From NCBI GenBank assembly GCA_016939375.1, contig JAFGHF010000003.1:1-47771 (forward strand): DNA of 47,771 bases, written 5' to 3'. The stretch's first letter is position 1; each line of letters starts with the position of its first letter. This stretch comes from Candidatus Omnitrophota bacterium. GTDB lineage: Bacteria; Omnitrophota; Gorgyraeia; JAFGHF01. Below the pieces are notes generated by a model. It did not search any database. It saw only the letters and a list, made by a program, of their open reading frames with translations, and had not been told where the DNA came from. Shown here one piece after another: positions 1-7,464 of this stretch. Position numbers and translations under genes: made by a program.

Positions 1-2
1 CT

Positions 3-407
3 GAACATACATTGGGTAAGACCTTACTGGAGTTGACCGCAGTTTTACTTATTGTCGGCATCCTGGCCGGACTGGGGATAACCCGGTATCTTCGGGTTGG
101 GGAGTTGACAAGGGCCAATGAGGCGGTATCCTCTCTTGAGCAGATATACCACGGGGAAATGATTTACCGGGAGGAAGAAAATACCTTTTGGCCGTTTGCG
201 GCTGTGGAAAACAACATTGCCACAATCAACAGCAAATTAAGACTCACCCTGCAACAGCAGGCCCAGCGTAACTGGGACTATTCTGTAACTGCGCCTACAG
301 CGGATACCTTTATCGCCACGGCAACGCGGACTAGCGGCAGGAATGTGGGTGAGACAATTAATATCAATCAAGGCGAAAATATTGATAAAAGCGGATGGAC
401 TCCTTAA
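3..407 (+). CDS. Type IV pilin-like prepilin, 5' partial
   Basis: The reading frame is open to the left edge, so the true start probably lies outside the window; an internal TTG at 12 is an unlikely start because it falls just before the processing site. The visible N-terminus has a class III prepilin signature: Gly, then KTLLE with Glu at +5, followed by a hydrophobic helix of about 20 residues. Such proteins are cleaved and N-methylated by prepilin peptidase and assemble into type IV pili or type II secretion pseudopili. The rest is a short, soluble domain of about 100 residues that I cannot assign to a subtype. It overlaps the next prepilin gene, which indicates one transcript. No Cys pair typical of a major pilin D-region is visible, so a minor pilin or pseudopilin is most likely. 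Confidence 0.8.
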   Translation, partial: EHTLGKTLLELTAVLLIVGILAGLGITRYLRVGELTRANEAVSSLEQIYHGEMIYREEENTFWPFAAVENNIATINSKLRLTLQQQAQRNWDYSVTAPTADTFIATATRTSGRNVGETININQGENIDKSGWTP

Positions 408-798
408 TCGGAAACAGGGCCTGACTTTAATCGAGGTGATTATTTCTTCGTTAATCCTGGCCTTGAGCGTGGGTTGCGTGCTGTTTGTGTTCTCCTCCGA
501 AAAGGGCGCGGTGGAAGGCACCTCGCGCAAAATGCAGGCGGCGAATTTTGCCCGGCAAAAGTTGGAGGTGTTAAGAAACCAGGTCCGGCCGCAATGGGAT
601 AATCCGGGAGAGTTATTGGAACAGACCGATCCCGGCTGGACAGGCTGGGAAAATTTAAGCGGCGGTGAATTGGGCTCGGGCGGAAAATTCCAGGGACTGG
701 GCCGAAGATATAAAGTGAGAAATATCGACGCCGACGGCGCCGGTGAGCCGATAGATTATAAAGAGGTGACGGTAGTTGTCGATTGGGATGAGCCTTAA
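382..798 (+). CDS. PilV/GspI-like minor prepilin
   Basis: The protein has the prepilin motif QG followed by LTLIE and a hydrophobic helix (IISSLILALSVGCVLFVF), typical of minor pilins and pseudopilins of the PilV/GspI type. The soluble part includes the segment FARQKLEVLRNQV, as in GspI/PilV proteins with their conserved 'A..KlE.l' helix. I prefer the TTG at 382: it leaves a 10-residue basic leader before the cleavage Gly and has a purine-rich AAGGCG about six bases upstream. An ATG at 343 in the same frame would give a 23-residue leader deep inside the previous gene. It overlaps the upstream gene by 26 bases and the downstream gene by 11. Subtype is uncertain; membership of the prepilin superfamily is clear. 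Confidence 0.75.
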   Translation: MIKADGLLNRKQGLTLIEVIISSLILALSVGCVLFVFSSEKGAVEGTSRKMQAANFARQKLEVLRNQVRPQWDNPGELLEQTDPGWTGWENLSGGELGSGGKFQGLGRRYKVRNIDADGAGEPIDYKEVTVVVDWDEP

Positions 799-1342
799 GA
801 ATAAACGCAGCTTTACCTTGATGGAGATACTGGTGGCCTTGACGCTGACCGGCGTAATTGTTCTGGCGGTAGCCAGTGTGGATGTAACCAGCCGGAGGTT
901 CCTGAAGGCCGCCCAGGACAAAAGCAGAATTTACGATGAGGTCAAGATTGTCACCGAGCATATTGCCAAAAGTTTGCAGTCGGGCATTGGCGATATTCTT
1001 AACCCCGGCTTCAGCATTAGCGCTGGCGGCGGCACCATTGAGATCAACCAAGATAGCAATTACGACGGCAGGTTTGAGCCCTTGCTCGATACAATTACTC
1101 GGTATACATACCGCCCCCCCACTTATGATATTGTTTACGATCCGGATATCAGTGTCGCCGGAGATGAAGAGGTTATCTCCAAGCAGATGATAGCTAATTG
1201 TAATTTCGCCGCCGGGGCTGCGCTTAATGAAGTTGCGCTAAGTATCACCAGCCGTAAGGACCCGACTCTGGCGGCAAGTTCGGATAATCCCGAGACTATC
1301 TTGACCTCAAGCATAGTCTTGCGGGAAATGTCACTTAATTAA
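788..1342 (+). CDS. PilW/GspJ-like minor prepilin
   Basis: The N-terminus is MSLKNKRSFTLMEILVAL: a short basic leader, then FTLMEILVALTLTGVIVLAVASV, a prepilin helix with Glu at +5. Ser replaces the usual Gly at the -1 cleavage position, which is unusual though tolerated in some pseudopilins. The ATG at 788 overlaps the previous stop, implying translational coupling; a TTG at 776 in frame is an alternative. The region around residues 25-50 (SRRFLKAAQDKSRIYDEVKIVTEHIAKSL) resembles PilW/GspJ proteins, which sit at the tip of the pilus or pseudopilus. It is the last of three overlapping prepilin genes and is followed directly by a tRNA gene. No pilus ATPase or platform protein is visible, so the machinery must lie elsewhere. 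Confidence 0.7.
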   Translation: MSLKNKRSFTLMEILVALTLTGVIVLAVASVDVTSRRFLKAAQDKSRIYDEVKIVTEHIAKSLQSGIGDILNPGFSISAGGGTIEINQDSNYDGRFEPLLDTITRYTYRPPTYDIVYDPDISVAGDEEVISKQMIANCNFAAGAALNEVALSITSRKDPTLAASSDNPETILTSSIVLREMSLN

Positions 1343-1355
1343 AAACGAGCCTTAC

Positions 1356-1431
1356 GGGGCAGTAGCTCAGCTGGGAGAGCGCCAGAATCGCACTCTGGAG
1401 GTCGGGAGTTCAATCCTCCTCTGCTCCACCA
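1356..1431 (+). tRNA. tRNA-Ala (anticodon CGC)
   Basis: A complete 76-nt cloverleaf can be drawn by hand. The acceptor stem GGGGCAG pairs with CTGCTCC and contains the G3-U70 wobble that identifies alanine tRNAs. The D arm is GCTC/GAGC. The anticodon stem is CCAGA/TCTGG with loop ATCGCAC, giving anticodon CGC. The T arm is GGGAG/CTCCT with loop TTCAATC. Discriminator A73 is followed by an encoded CCA (1429-1431). It lies 13 nt after a prepilin gene and 13 nt before the MEMO1-AMMECR1 gene, so it may be processed from a longer transcript. Confidence 0.95.
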
Positions 1432-1444
1432 AATTTTTAATTTT

Positions 1445-2959
1445 ATGGCGATGAAAAAGAACAAAGTGTTACTTGTTTTATTTTTACTTGTTTGTAGCAA
1501 TACCTGTTTTGCGCAGCAGGTAAAGGCACCTGTTGCCAGCGGTACCTATTATCCCGCCTCACCCAAGATTTTATCGGAAAGAATAAAACAATTTTTGGAA
1601 TGGGCCGAGGTAAAGAAGGCAGATAAGAGAATATTGGCTTTGATTGCGCCGCATGCAGGCTATGATTATTCTGGAGGCGTTGCCGCTCACGCATATAAGC
1701 TGATCAAGGCCCAGCCTATCAGCACAGTAATCGTAATCGGTCCCAGTCACTACGTACGTTTTGAAGGATTTTCGGTATATTCCACGGGCAATTGGCAGAC
1801 ACCTTTAGGAAATGTCCCTATCGATACAGAAATAGCCCAGGCACTGATCGAATACGACCCAAAAATATTGTTTTACGAACCTGCCTTTGAAAAAGAGCAT
1901 TCCTTGGAAGTGCAAATTCCTTTTTTGCAGATGGTTCTGGATGACTTTAAAATAGTCCCTATTGCCACAGGTAATCTCTCATATGAAAATTGTCAGCTAT
2001 TAAGTGAAGCTTTACTTACTGCAACCAAAGACAGAGACGATATTTTAATAGTGGCCAGCACAGATCTGTCGCATTACCATCCATATCTCAAAGCCAATGA
2101 GATAGACGGTTTTACCATCGATGGGTTAAAAAAGTTTGATCCCCAGTCTTTATATTATAAATTCATCACTGAAGAATGTCAGGCTTGTGGCGTGACCGGA
2201 GTGATTGCGACTTTACTCTATGCTAAAGCCAAGGGCATAGCTGATGTCGAGATATTAAAGTATGCCAATTCAGGAGATGTGACCGGAGACAAAAGCAGGG
2301 TGGTTGGCTATCTGAGTGCAGCGATTTACGCCAATCCCGCAGGAAATCCTGTTTCTGGTGCGGCCGGGGCAGAGGAGGAGAAGATGGTTAAAGAAAACAG
2401 GGAAATGCTGAGCCCAGAGGAGAAGAAACGGCTTTTGGAGATTGCCCGAGAGACTCTCGACAAATACGTGCTTTCCGAAGAACGCTTGGAAGTCAAGGAA
2501 GACAATCCCGATTTAATGAAAGAGATGGGTGCTTTTGTGACGATCCATAAGCAGGGGCGTTTACGCGGATGTATCGGGAATATTATAGGCCGCCAACCAT
2601 TATATCTAACTGTCCGGGATATGGCTATTGAGGCTGCTTCCAACGATCCTCGCTTTCCTGCCGTAGCATCAGATGAGTTAAAAGATATAGATATAGAGAT
2701 ATCCGTGCTTTCCCAACCCAAGAAGGTAGAAGACGTTAATCAGATCGAGATGGGGGTCCATGGGGTGATTGTCAAGAGGGGCTATGCCAGCGGAGTATTT
2801 TTACCGCAAGTAGCCACAGAGACAGGTTGGCAAAGAGAGGAATTCCTCTCTAATCTTTGTGCGCATAAGGCAGGGCTTGATCCTTTGGCCTGGAAACAAG
2901 AAGGCACAGAACTCTACAGCTTTACGGCCCAGGTTTTTGGAGAAAAGGAAAACAATTAA
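1445..2959 (+). CDS. Exported MEMO1-AMMECR1 fusion protein (AmmeMemoRadiSam proteins B and A)
   Basis: This 504-residue protein joins two families. Residues 1-23 look like a signal peptide (basic start, VLLVLFLLVC core, CFA cleavage site). Residues about 28-296 are a MEMO1-like domain, a relative of class III extradiol dioxygenases. Its candidate metal ligands are His70 (APHAGY), His102 (GPSHY), His152 (KEHSLEVQIPF) and Cys248. Residues about 320-500 are an AMMECR1 domain with the hallmark LRGCIG at 373-378. Many prokaryotes encode both domains with a radical SAM enzyme as the 'AmmeMemoRadiSam' set, whose reaction is not established to my knowledge. No radical SAM partner is present here. ATG codons at 1445 and 1451 are both possible starts. 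The gene appears monocistronic, with a terminator at about 3020. Confidence 0.9.
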   Translation: MAMKKNKVLLVLFLLVCSNTCFAQQVKAPVASGTYYPASPKILSERIKQFLEWAEVKKADKRILALIAPHAGYDYSGGVAAHAYKLIKAQPISTVIVIGPSHYVRFEGFSVYSTGNWQTPLGNVPIDTEIAQALIEYDPKILFYEPAFEKEHSLEVQIPFLQMVLDDFKIVPIATGNLSYENCQLLSEALLTATKDRDDILIVASTDLSHYHPYLKANEIDGFTIDGLKKFDPQSLYYKFITEECQACGVTGVIATLLYAKAKGIADVEILKYANSGDVTGDKSRVVGYLSAAIYANPAGNPVSGAAGAEEEKMVKENREMLSPEEKKRLLEIARETLDKYVLSEERLEVKEDNPDLMKEMGAFVTIHKQGRLRGCIGNIIGRQPLYLTVRDMAIEAASNDPRFPAVASDELKDIDIEISVLSQPKKVEDVNQIEMGVHGVIVKRGYASGVFLPQVATETGWQREEFLSNLCAHKAGLDPLAWKQEGTELYSFTAQVFGEKENN

Positions 2960-3019
2960 AGGCCTCTCAAAGCCTCTTATTTGTTTATGGGTTAGAAAAT
3001 TAGGCAAAAATTAGATTTT

Positions 3020-3047
3020 AGGCCGGGTTTAACCCGGCTATTTTTAT
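3020..3047 (+). terminator. Rho-independent terminator after the MEMO1-AMMECR1 gene
   Basis: The inverted repeat GCCGGG-TTTAA-CCCGGC is followed by TATTTTTA. It lies about 60 nt after the stop codon and before the rsmE promoter. Confidence 0.75.
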
Positions 3048-3059
3048 GCGCTTAATTTT

Positions 3060-3088
3060 TTGACAATTTTCTTAATTTAAGGTATTAT
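3060..3088 (+). promoter_or_regulatory. Sigma70-type promoter for rsmE and the glycan cluster
   Basis: TTGACA at 3060-3065 is followed by 17 nt and TATTAT at 3083-3088, with an overlapping TATAAT three bases downstream. It lies about 35 nt before the rsmE ATG and just after the preceding terminator, as expected for a new transcription unit. Confidence 0.7.
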
Positions 3089-3122
3089 AATAAGATAGGT
3101 TTAAAACACATAAATGTAAAAG

Positions 3123-3857
3123 ATGAGCAGATTCTTCGTCCCCCAAAAGTCAATCAGAGGTTCTGTTGCTCTTATAACCGGAGCAGAAGCGCATCATGTG
3201 TTGGATGTCATGCGCCTTAAAAAGGGAGATGAGATACAGTTTTTCGATGGCACAGGCAAGGTCTATTTTGGGCATATTGTCGATGTGCACCCAAAGCAGC
3301 TTAAGGTGGAGATCGAGAACGTTTGGAAACAGACTGTGTCTTCGCGGATAGAAGTTACATTAGTCCAGTCTTTGCCCCGGAAGAACAAGATAGAGTATAT
3401 TATTGAAAAATGCACCGAATTAGGCATTCAGACTATAATACCTACCCAGACAGCGCGCACAGTTGTACGATTGGATAAACAGAAGATATCTGCCCGTCTT
3501 ATGCGTTGGCGCAAGATAGCTCAAGAGGCTGCTAAGCAGTGCGGCAGAACAGAATTGCCAAAGGTGGATGGCCTTTTGCCTTGGGTTGAAATCTTGTCTT
3601 TAGTCCAACGGTATGATTTGAAGCTTTTGCCTTGCCTTAGCGGCGATACCCGCAGATTAAAAGATGTGCTGCGTAATAACCAAAAGGCCGAGAAGATAGT
3701 CATTTTAGTCGGCCCGGAAGGCGGTTTTACTGCCGAAGAAAGAAATCAGGCTTGTAGCGCAGGCTGTATCCCTGTATCACTGGCAAATCAGACTTTGAAA
3801 AGCGATACAGCCGCAATCTCTGCATTGACAATGGTCAATTATGAGTTAGGTGGATAA
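3123..3857 (+). CDS. rsmE: 16S rRNA m3U1498 methyltransferase RsmE
   Basis: The 244-residue protein matches the RsmE family in length and layout. The N-terminal PUA-like part starts MSRFFVP and contains EAHHVLDVMRLKKGD. The C-terminal SPOUT (knotted) methyltransferase domain has LVGPEGGFTAEE at about 195-206 and the closing motif LKSDTAAISAL, corresponding to the usual LGxRILRxETA. RsmE methylates U1498 of 16S rRNA at N3 using S-adenosylmethionine, acting on the assembled small subunit. It is first in its transcription unit, with a good promoter about 35 nt upstream, and is followed after 9 nt by a membrane glycosyltransferase. The linkage to glycan genes is probably transcriptional only. Confidence 0.93.
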   Translation: MSRFFVPQKSIRGSVALITGAEAHHVLDVMRLKKGDEIQFFDGTGKVYFGHIVDVHPKQLKVEIENVWKQTVSSRIEVTLVQSLPRKNKIEYIIEKCTELGIQTIIPTQTARTVVRLDKQKISARLMRWRKIAQEAAKQCGRTELPKVDGLLPWVEILSLVQRYDLKLLPCLSGDTRRLKDVLRNNQKAEKIVILVGPEGGFTAEERNQACSAGCIPVSLANQTLKSDTAAISALTMVNYELGG

Positions 3858-3866
3858 GGTGCCAAG

Positions 3867-5702
3867 GTGAACAAAATAATAAAATGGAAATCATTTTCTA
3901 AGATCGACATTCTATTTTTGGGGCTGGTGACGCTGGCCTTTAGTTTGCGCTCTGTCTATCTTAAACAGACAATCAGATTTCTTGAACCTGGCCTTGGTTC
4001 GGACGGTCATTTTTATCTTAGCTGGGCCCGGGATATCGTCTTGGGCAATACTATAAACAGAGAAATATTATTCGCCCTCCCTATGTATCCTTATTTCTTG
4101 AGCGCGGTCTATATTTTTTCTAAGGGCGAGCTATTCAGCATATTGTTGATACAGATACTCATCGGTTCCATAAACTGTGGCCTATTATATATTTTAGGAA
4201 AGAAGCTTTTTAATCAACAAGTGGGGGTCATCGCTTCTCTTATCGGTTGCACTTATGGACTTTTTGTTTTTTATGACCGCATGTTTTTACCTGCGACCTT
4301 AGCTATCTTTTTAGCTATGATATTAATTCTGGCAATGGTTCAGGCCAGAGACAATCCCAGCGTTGAGAACTGGAGCATTGCGGGTTTTTATCTGGGCCTA
4401 TGTATATTGACTAAAGCAGCTTTTTCTATGGTGTTCTTTATTATGATAGCGTGGATGATTTATGAGTACAGAAGAAATACTTTCAAAAAAGTCTGTGTTT
4501 ATTGTCTATGTTTTATTATTCCTTCTTTCCTGTTGTTGGCCGGGTTGGGAGCGAGGAACTATTTAGTTACGGGAAATCTGGCGTGGGCCCCTGCTCACAC
4601 AGGTATAAATTTCTATATCGGCAATAATCCTCAAGCAAACGGCCTGTTTAAAGTGCCTGAGCATATGCGCAGCACGCAAAAAGGCTTAATCGAGGATGCC
4701 CGGATTCTTGCCGAGAAAATGCAAGGCAAGCGCTTAGAGCCGCAAGAAGCATCGGGATTTTGGTTGAGCCGTTCCTGGGACTTTATTAAGACGCAACCCC
4801 TGCAATACCTGAGGCTGTTGGGTAAAAAGATTGTCTTGTTTTGGAATAGCAAAGAACATGTAGATGACGTAGAATATTATATTTTTAGAGAAAAAGCAGG
4901 CTTGCCGGTTCTTGGCCTCTCTTTTATGTTGCCGATAGCGCTATCGGGTATGTTTTCTTTATGGGGCCAGAGAAAAAGGATAGCGTTCTTATATCTTTTT
5001 ATCTTTTCCTTGATGTTGTCTACAACCCTATTTTTTATCAATTCACGCTACAGGCTGCTAGCTATTCCCTTTTTAACGGTTTTTGCCGCTGCCTTTATAT
5101 GGAATACCTTTGAAAGAATCAAAAGTAAAAAGTACAAAAGTTTATCTATATCGCTATTACTTCTTTTGGTATTGTACGTGTTAACGCATATAGATATAAC
5201 TGCTGAACATACCCAGCTAAATTTCACTTTCCACTATAACAAAGGTGTCATTTATGCCGACCAGGGCCAATATCTTCAGTCAGAACAGGAGTTCCAAAAG
5301 GCACTTATGATAAATCCTTATGACTTTATGAGTTACTTGGGACTAGGTAATGTATATTACAAAATGAAAGATTTTCCCGCAGCTATCAATTCATATAAAA
5401 GGGCCTTGAGTATAAATCCATACTTCTATGAAGCCAATTTTAATTTAGGGATTATATATAGTGAAATGGGGCTGAAAAAGCAGGCAGAGCAAGAGTTTAG
5501 AAAAGTAGTAGAGCTTAAATCCGATGATTGTGCCGGCCACTATAATTTAGGAATTATTTATCAGGAGCAAGGAGAGATAGAGCGGGCCTTAGAGGAATAT
5601 AACCTAGCCCTTGAGGCCGAGCCAAACCGCAGGGAGATCATATCGGCGATAGAGAAGCTCAAACAGGAAAGTAGCGAAGAGAAAGGCGACCCCAATGATT
5701 AA
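3867..5702 (+). CDS. GT39-like membrane glycosyltransferase with C-terminal TPR repeats
   Basis: The 611-residue protein has two parts. Residues about 1-445 form a multi-spanning GT-C fold of the GT39/ArnT-PMT type, with the acidic loop motif after the first helix (LGSDGHFYLSWARDI). Such enzymes transfer sugars from polyprenyl-phosphate donors on the outer face of the inner membrane. Residues about 450-600 contain roughly four tetratricopeptide repeats (for example NKGVIYADQGQYLQSEQEFQ and NLGIIYSEMGLKKQAEQEFR). They probably lie on the non-cytoplasmic side and bind a protein partner or acceptor. The start is a GTG with AAGG upstream, 9 nt after rsmE. Its end overlaps ispD by 8 nt. Substrate cannot be read from the sequence; a second GT39-like gene closes the cluster at 12604. 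Confidence 0.8.
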   Translation: MNKIIKWKSFSKIDILFLGLVTLAFSLRSVYLKQTIRFLEPGLGSDGHFYLSWARDIVLGNTINREILFALPMYPYFLSAVYIFSKGELFSILLIQILIGSINCGLLYILGKKLFNQQVGVIASLIGCTYGLFVFYDRMFLPATLAIFLAMILILAMVQARDNPSVENWSIAGFYLGLCILTKAAFSMVFFIMIAWMIYEYRRNTFKKVCVYCLCFIIPSFLLLAGLGARNYLVTGNLAWAPAHTGINFYIGNNPQANGLFKVPEHMRSTQKGLIEDARILAEKMQGKRLEPQEASGFWLSRSWDFIKTQPLQYLRLLGKKIVLFWNSKEHVDDVEYYIFREKAGLPVLGLSFMLPIALSGMFSLWGQRKRIAFLYLFIFSLMLSTTLFFINSRYRLLAIPFLTVFAAAFIWNTFERIKSKKYKSLSISLLLLLVLYVLTHIDITAEHTQLNFTFHYNKGVIYADQGQYLQSEQEFQKALMINPYDFMSYLGLGNVYYKMKDFPAAINSYKRALSINPYFYEANFNLGIIYSEMGLKKQAEQEFRKVVELKSDDCAGHYNLGIIYQEQGEIERALEEYNLALEAEPNRREIISAIEKLKQESSEEKGDPND

Positions 5703-6372
5703 AGCAATAGTCTTGGCTGGAGGATATTCAACGAGGATCAAGTTAAAAACACCTAAGCAACTGGTCTCGATATCGGGCCGGCCGCTTCTGGCCCATACCC
5801 TGGACGTATTTGAGAGATGCAAACAAATCCAAAAGATAATTTTGGTGGCCAATAAAAAATATATCAACCAGTCTAAAGCTTTGATTAAGCAACGCGGATA
5901 TAAAAAGGTGGAGCAGGTATGCAAGGGGGGTAGGACTAGGCAACAATCGGTTTTTAATGCTCTTAAAAAGACCAGGGATTGTGACTATGTGCTTATCCAT
6001 GATGGGGTGCGCCCGTTTATATCCCGGGAGGACATACAGGAAGTGTTAAAAGCGGCAAAGAAATTTGGCGCGGCGACCTGCGCAGTCAAGGCGGTTGACA
6101 CTATAGTGGAGAAAAAGGGCGCGTATATGGGAAAGATACTTCCCCGCAGGGTACTTTGGCGTATCCAGACTCCCCAGGCTTTTAAATTCGATTTAATATA
6201 TAAGGCCCATCAGAGCGTGAGGGCCAAGGGTTTTTATGGCCTTAGCGATGATGCCCAGCTTATAATCAAAATAGGAAAAAAGGTAAAGATGGTCCAAGGC
6301 GATTATATGAATTTTAAAATCACAACTTACGCTGACTTAGAATTAGCGAAACTTATGTTAAAAAATAAGTGA
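5695..6372 (+). CDS. ispD: 2-C-methyl-D-erythritol 4-phosphate cytidylyltransferase IspD
   Basis: The 225-residue protein carries the IspD signature segments in order: the nucleotide-binding start IVLAGG, KTPKQLVSISGRPLLAHTLDVF, the LIHDGVRPF motif, AVDTIVE, LWRIQTPQAF, and the closing SDDAQLI and NFKITTYADL. IspD makes CDP-methylerythritol, the third step of the MEP isoprenoid pathway. Its presence inside a glycosyltransferase cluster fits a need for polyprenyl-phosphate lipid carriers. The glycine-rich loop reads AGGYSTRIK rather than the more usual G-x-G-x-R-M-G, so a related sugar or alditol cytidylyltransferase is a weaker possibility. It overlaps the previous gene by 8 nt. A composite hairpin element begins right at its stop codon. 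Confidence 0.85.
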   Translation: MIKAIVLAGGYSTRIKLKTPKQLVSISGRPLLAHTLDVFERCKQIQKIILVANKKYINQSKALIKQRGYKKVEQVCKGGRTRQQSVFNALKKTRDCDYVLIHDGVRPFISREDIQEVLKAAKKFGAATCAVKAVDTIVEKKGAYMGKILPRRVLWRIQTPQAFKFDLIYKAHQSVRAKGFYGLSDDAQLIIKIGKKVKMVQGDYMNFKITTYADLELAKLMLKNK

Positions 6373-6508
6373 GAACATAAGTTATGGAACATTATTTGAC
6401 ATTGGTCGATATAACTTATTGTTCGAACTTACCCTTGACATCTTTGCTCAAGGGTTCAATTCGCACAACAACTTACTTTTACTCTGCTCTGTAAGTTGTG
6501 TGCTCATT
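6373..6508 (+). repeat. Composite three-hairpin intergenic element, copy A
   Basis: Three hairpins follow one another between ispD and the GT2 gene. The first pairs GAACATAAGTTAT (6373-6385) with ATAACTTATTGTTC (6411-6424). The second pairs CCCTTGA (6432-6438) with TCAAGGG (6448-6454). The third pairs GCACAACAACTTAC (from 6463) with GTAAGTTGTGTGC (ending 6503), followed by TCATT. The GT2 Shine-Dalgarno sequence starts three bases later. The third hairpin and its TCATT tail recur, with different stem sequences, in the other copies. Confidence 0.75.
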
Positions 6509-6520
6509 GAGGAGGAGAAT

Positions 6521-7459
6521 ATGCCTGAGATTTCCGTTATTATACCTGTTTTTAATGAAGAAAAAAACATCGGGCCGCTTTGCTCAAAGATAAAGGCTGC
6601 CTTAACGCCATTAAAGAGATCTTACGAAATTATTTTTGTAGATGACGGAAGCGGGGACAACAGCCTAAAAATACTTAAAGATATAGCCTCGGGCGAGAGG
6701 GCGGTGAGAATAATCAGCTTTACCAGGAACTATGGGCAGACGGCTGCTTTAGCGGCGGGTTTTGAACATGCTCAAGGTGATATTTTAGTGACAATGGACG
6801 CTGATTTGCAGCAGGACCCTGCGGATATACCCCGTCTTCTGCAGAAAATGGAACAAGGCTACGATATTGTAAGTGGCTGGCGGAAAGACAGAAAAGACGC
6901 GTTTTTGACCAGAAGGATGCCTTCGCAAATAGCGAATTGGCTTATTTCAAAGATTACTGCTGTGAATCTGCATGATTATGGTTGTACGTTAAAGGTGTAT
7001 AAGAAGAAGGCCATAGAACATATATATCTCCATGGAGAAATGCACAGATTTCTTCCCGCCCTGGCCAGTTGGAACGGGATCGATATTGCGGAGGTTCCCG
7101 TTAAGCATCATAGGAGAAAATATGGAAAATCGAGTTATGGGTTATCCCGGACCTTCCGGGTGATCTTGGATTTGATAACGGTCAAGTTTCTGCTAAGTTT
7201 CTCCACCAGGCCAATTCAACTCTTTGGCGGCTGGGGTCTTTTATCATTGTTTTTTAGCGTAGTTTCGGGTACGGCTGTAATATTGATGAAACTTTTGCGC
7301 AATAAGGACATGACCGGTAATCCTTTGTTGTACCTAACGGTTTTACTAGTAGTCGTAGGCATTCAATTTATAATGATCGGTCTTCTGGGGGAGGTCATGG
7401 CTCGCATTTACCATGAAAGCCGTAAGCACCCTACCTATATCGTCAAAGAGATAATTTAG
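6521..7459 (+). CDS. GT2 polyprenyl-phosphate glycosyltransferase (DPM1/GtrB-like)
   Basis: From the chosen ATG the protein has 312 residues. It starts MPEISVIIPVFNEEKNI and has the GT-A motifs VDDGSGDNS and MDADLQQDP, as in dolichyl-phosphate mannose synthase and GtrB/ArnC enzymes. Two hydrophobic segments near the C-terminus match the membrane anchor of the GtrB subgroup. These enzymes move a sugar from a nucleotide donor to undecaprenyl phosphate, giving the donor used by GT39-type transferases; two such genes lie nearby. The start at 6521 is chosen because GGAGGAG lies 5 nt upstream. An in-frame upstream codon at 6419 would run translation through the hairpins of element copy A. Confidence 0.87.
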   Translation: MPEISVIIPVFNEEKNIGPLCSKIKAALTPLKRSYEIIFVDDGSGDNSLKILKDIASGERAVRIISFTRNYGQTAALAAGFEHAQGDILVTMDADLQQDPADIPRLLQKMEQGYDIVSGWRKDRKDAFLTRRMPSQIANWLISKITAVNLHDYGCTLKVYKKKAIEHIYLHGEMHRFLPALASWNGIDIAEVPVKHHRRKYGKSSYGLSRTFRVILDLITVKFLLSFSTRPIQLFGGWGLLSLFFSVVSGTAVILMKLLRNKDMTGNPLLYLTVLLVVVGIQFIMIGLLGEVMARIYHESRKHPTYIVKEII

Positions 7460-7464
7460 AATAA

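Noticed and set aside
440-1051. Minus-strand reading frame of 203 codons over the prepilin genes
   Set aside because: It is a shadow of the convincing prepilin genes and has low-complexity Arg/Pro-rich sequence without family features.
6419-6520. Upstream extension of the GT2 gene
   Set aside because: It would translate hairpins of element copy A; GGAGGAG directly before the ATG at 6521 marks the start.
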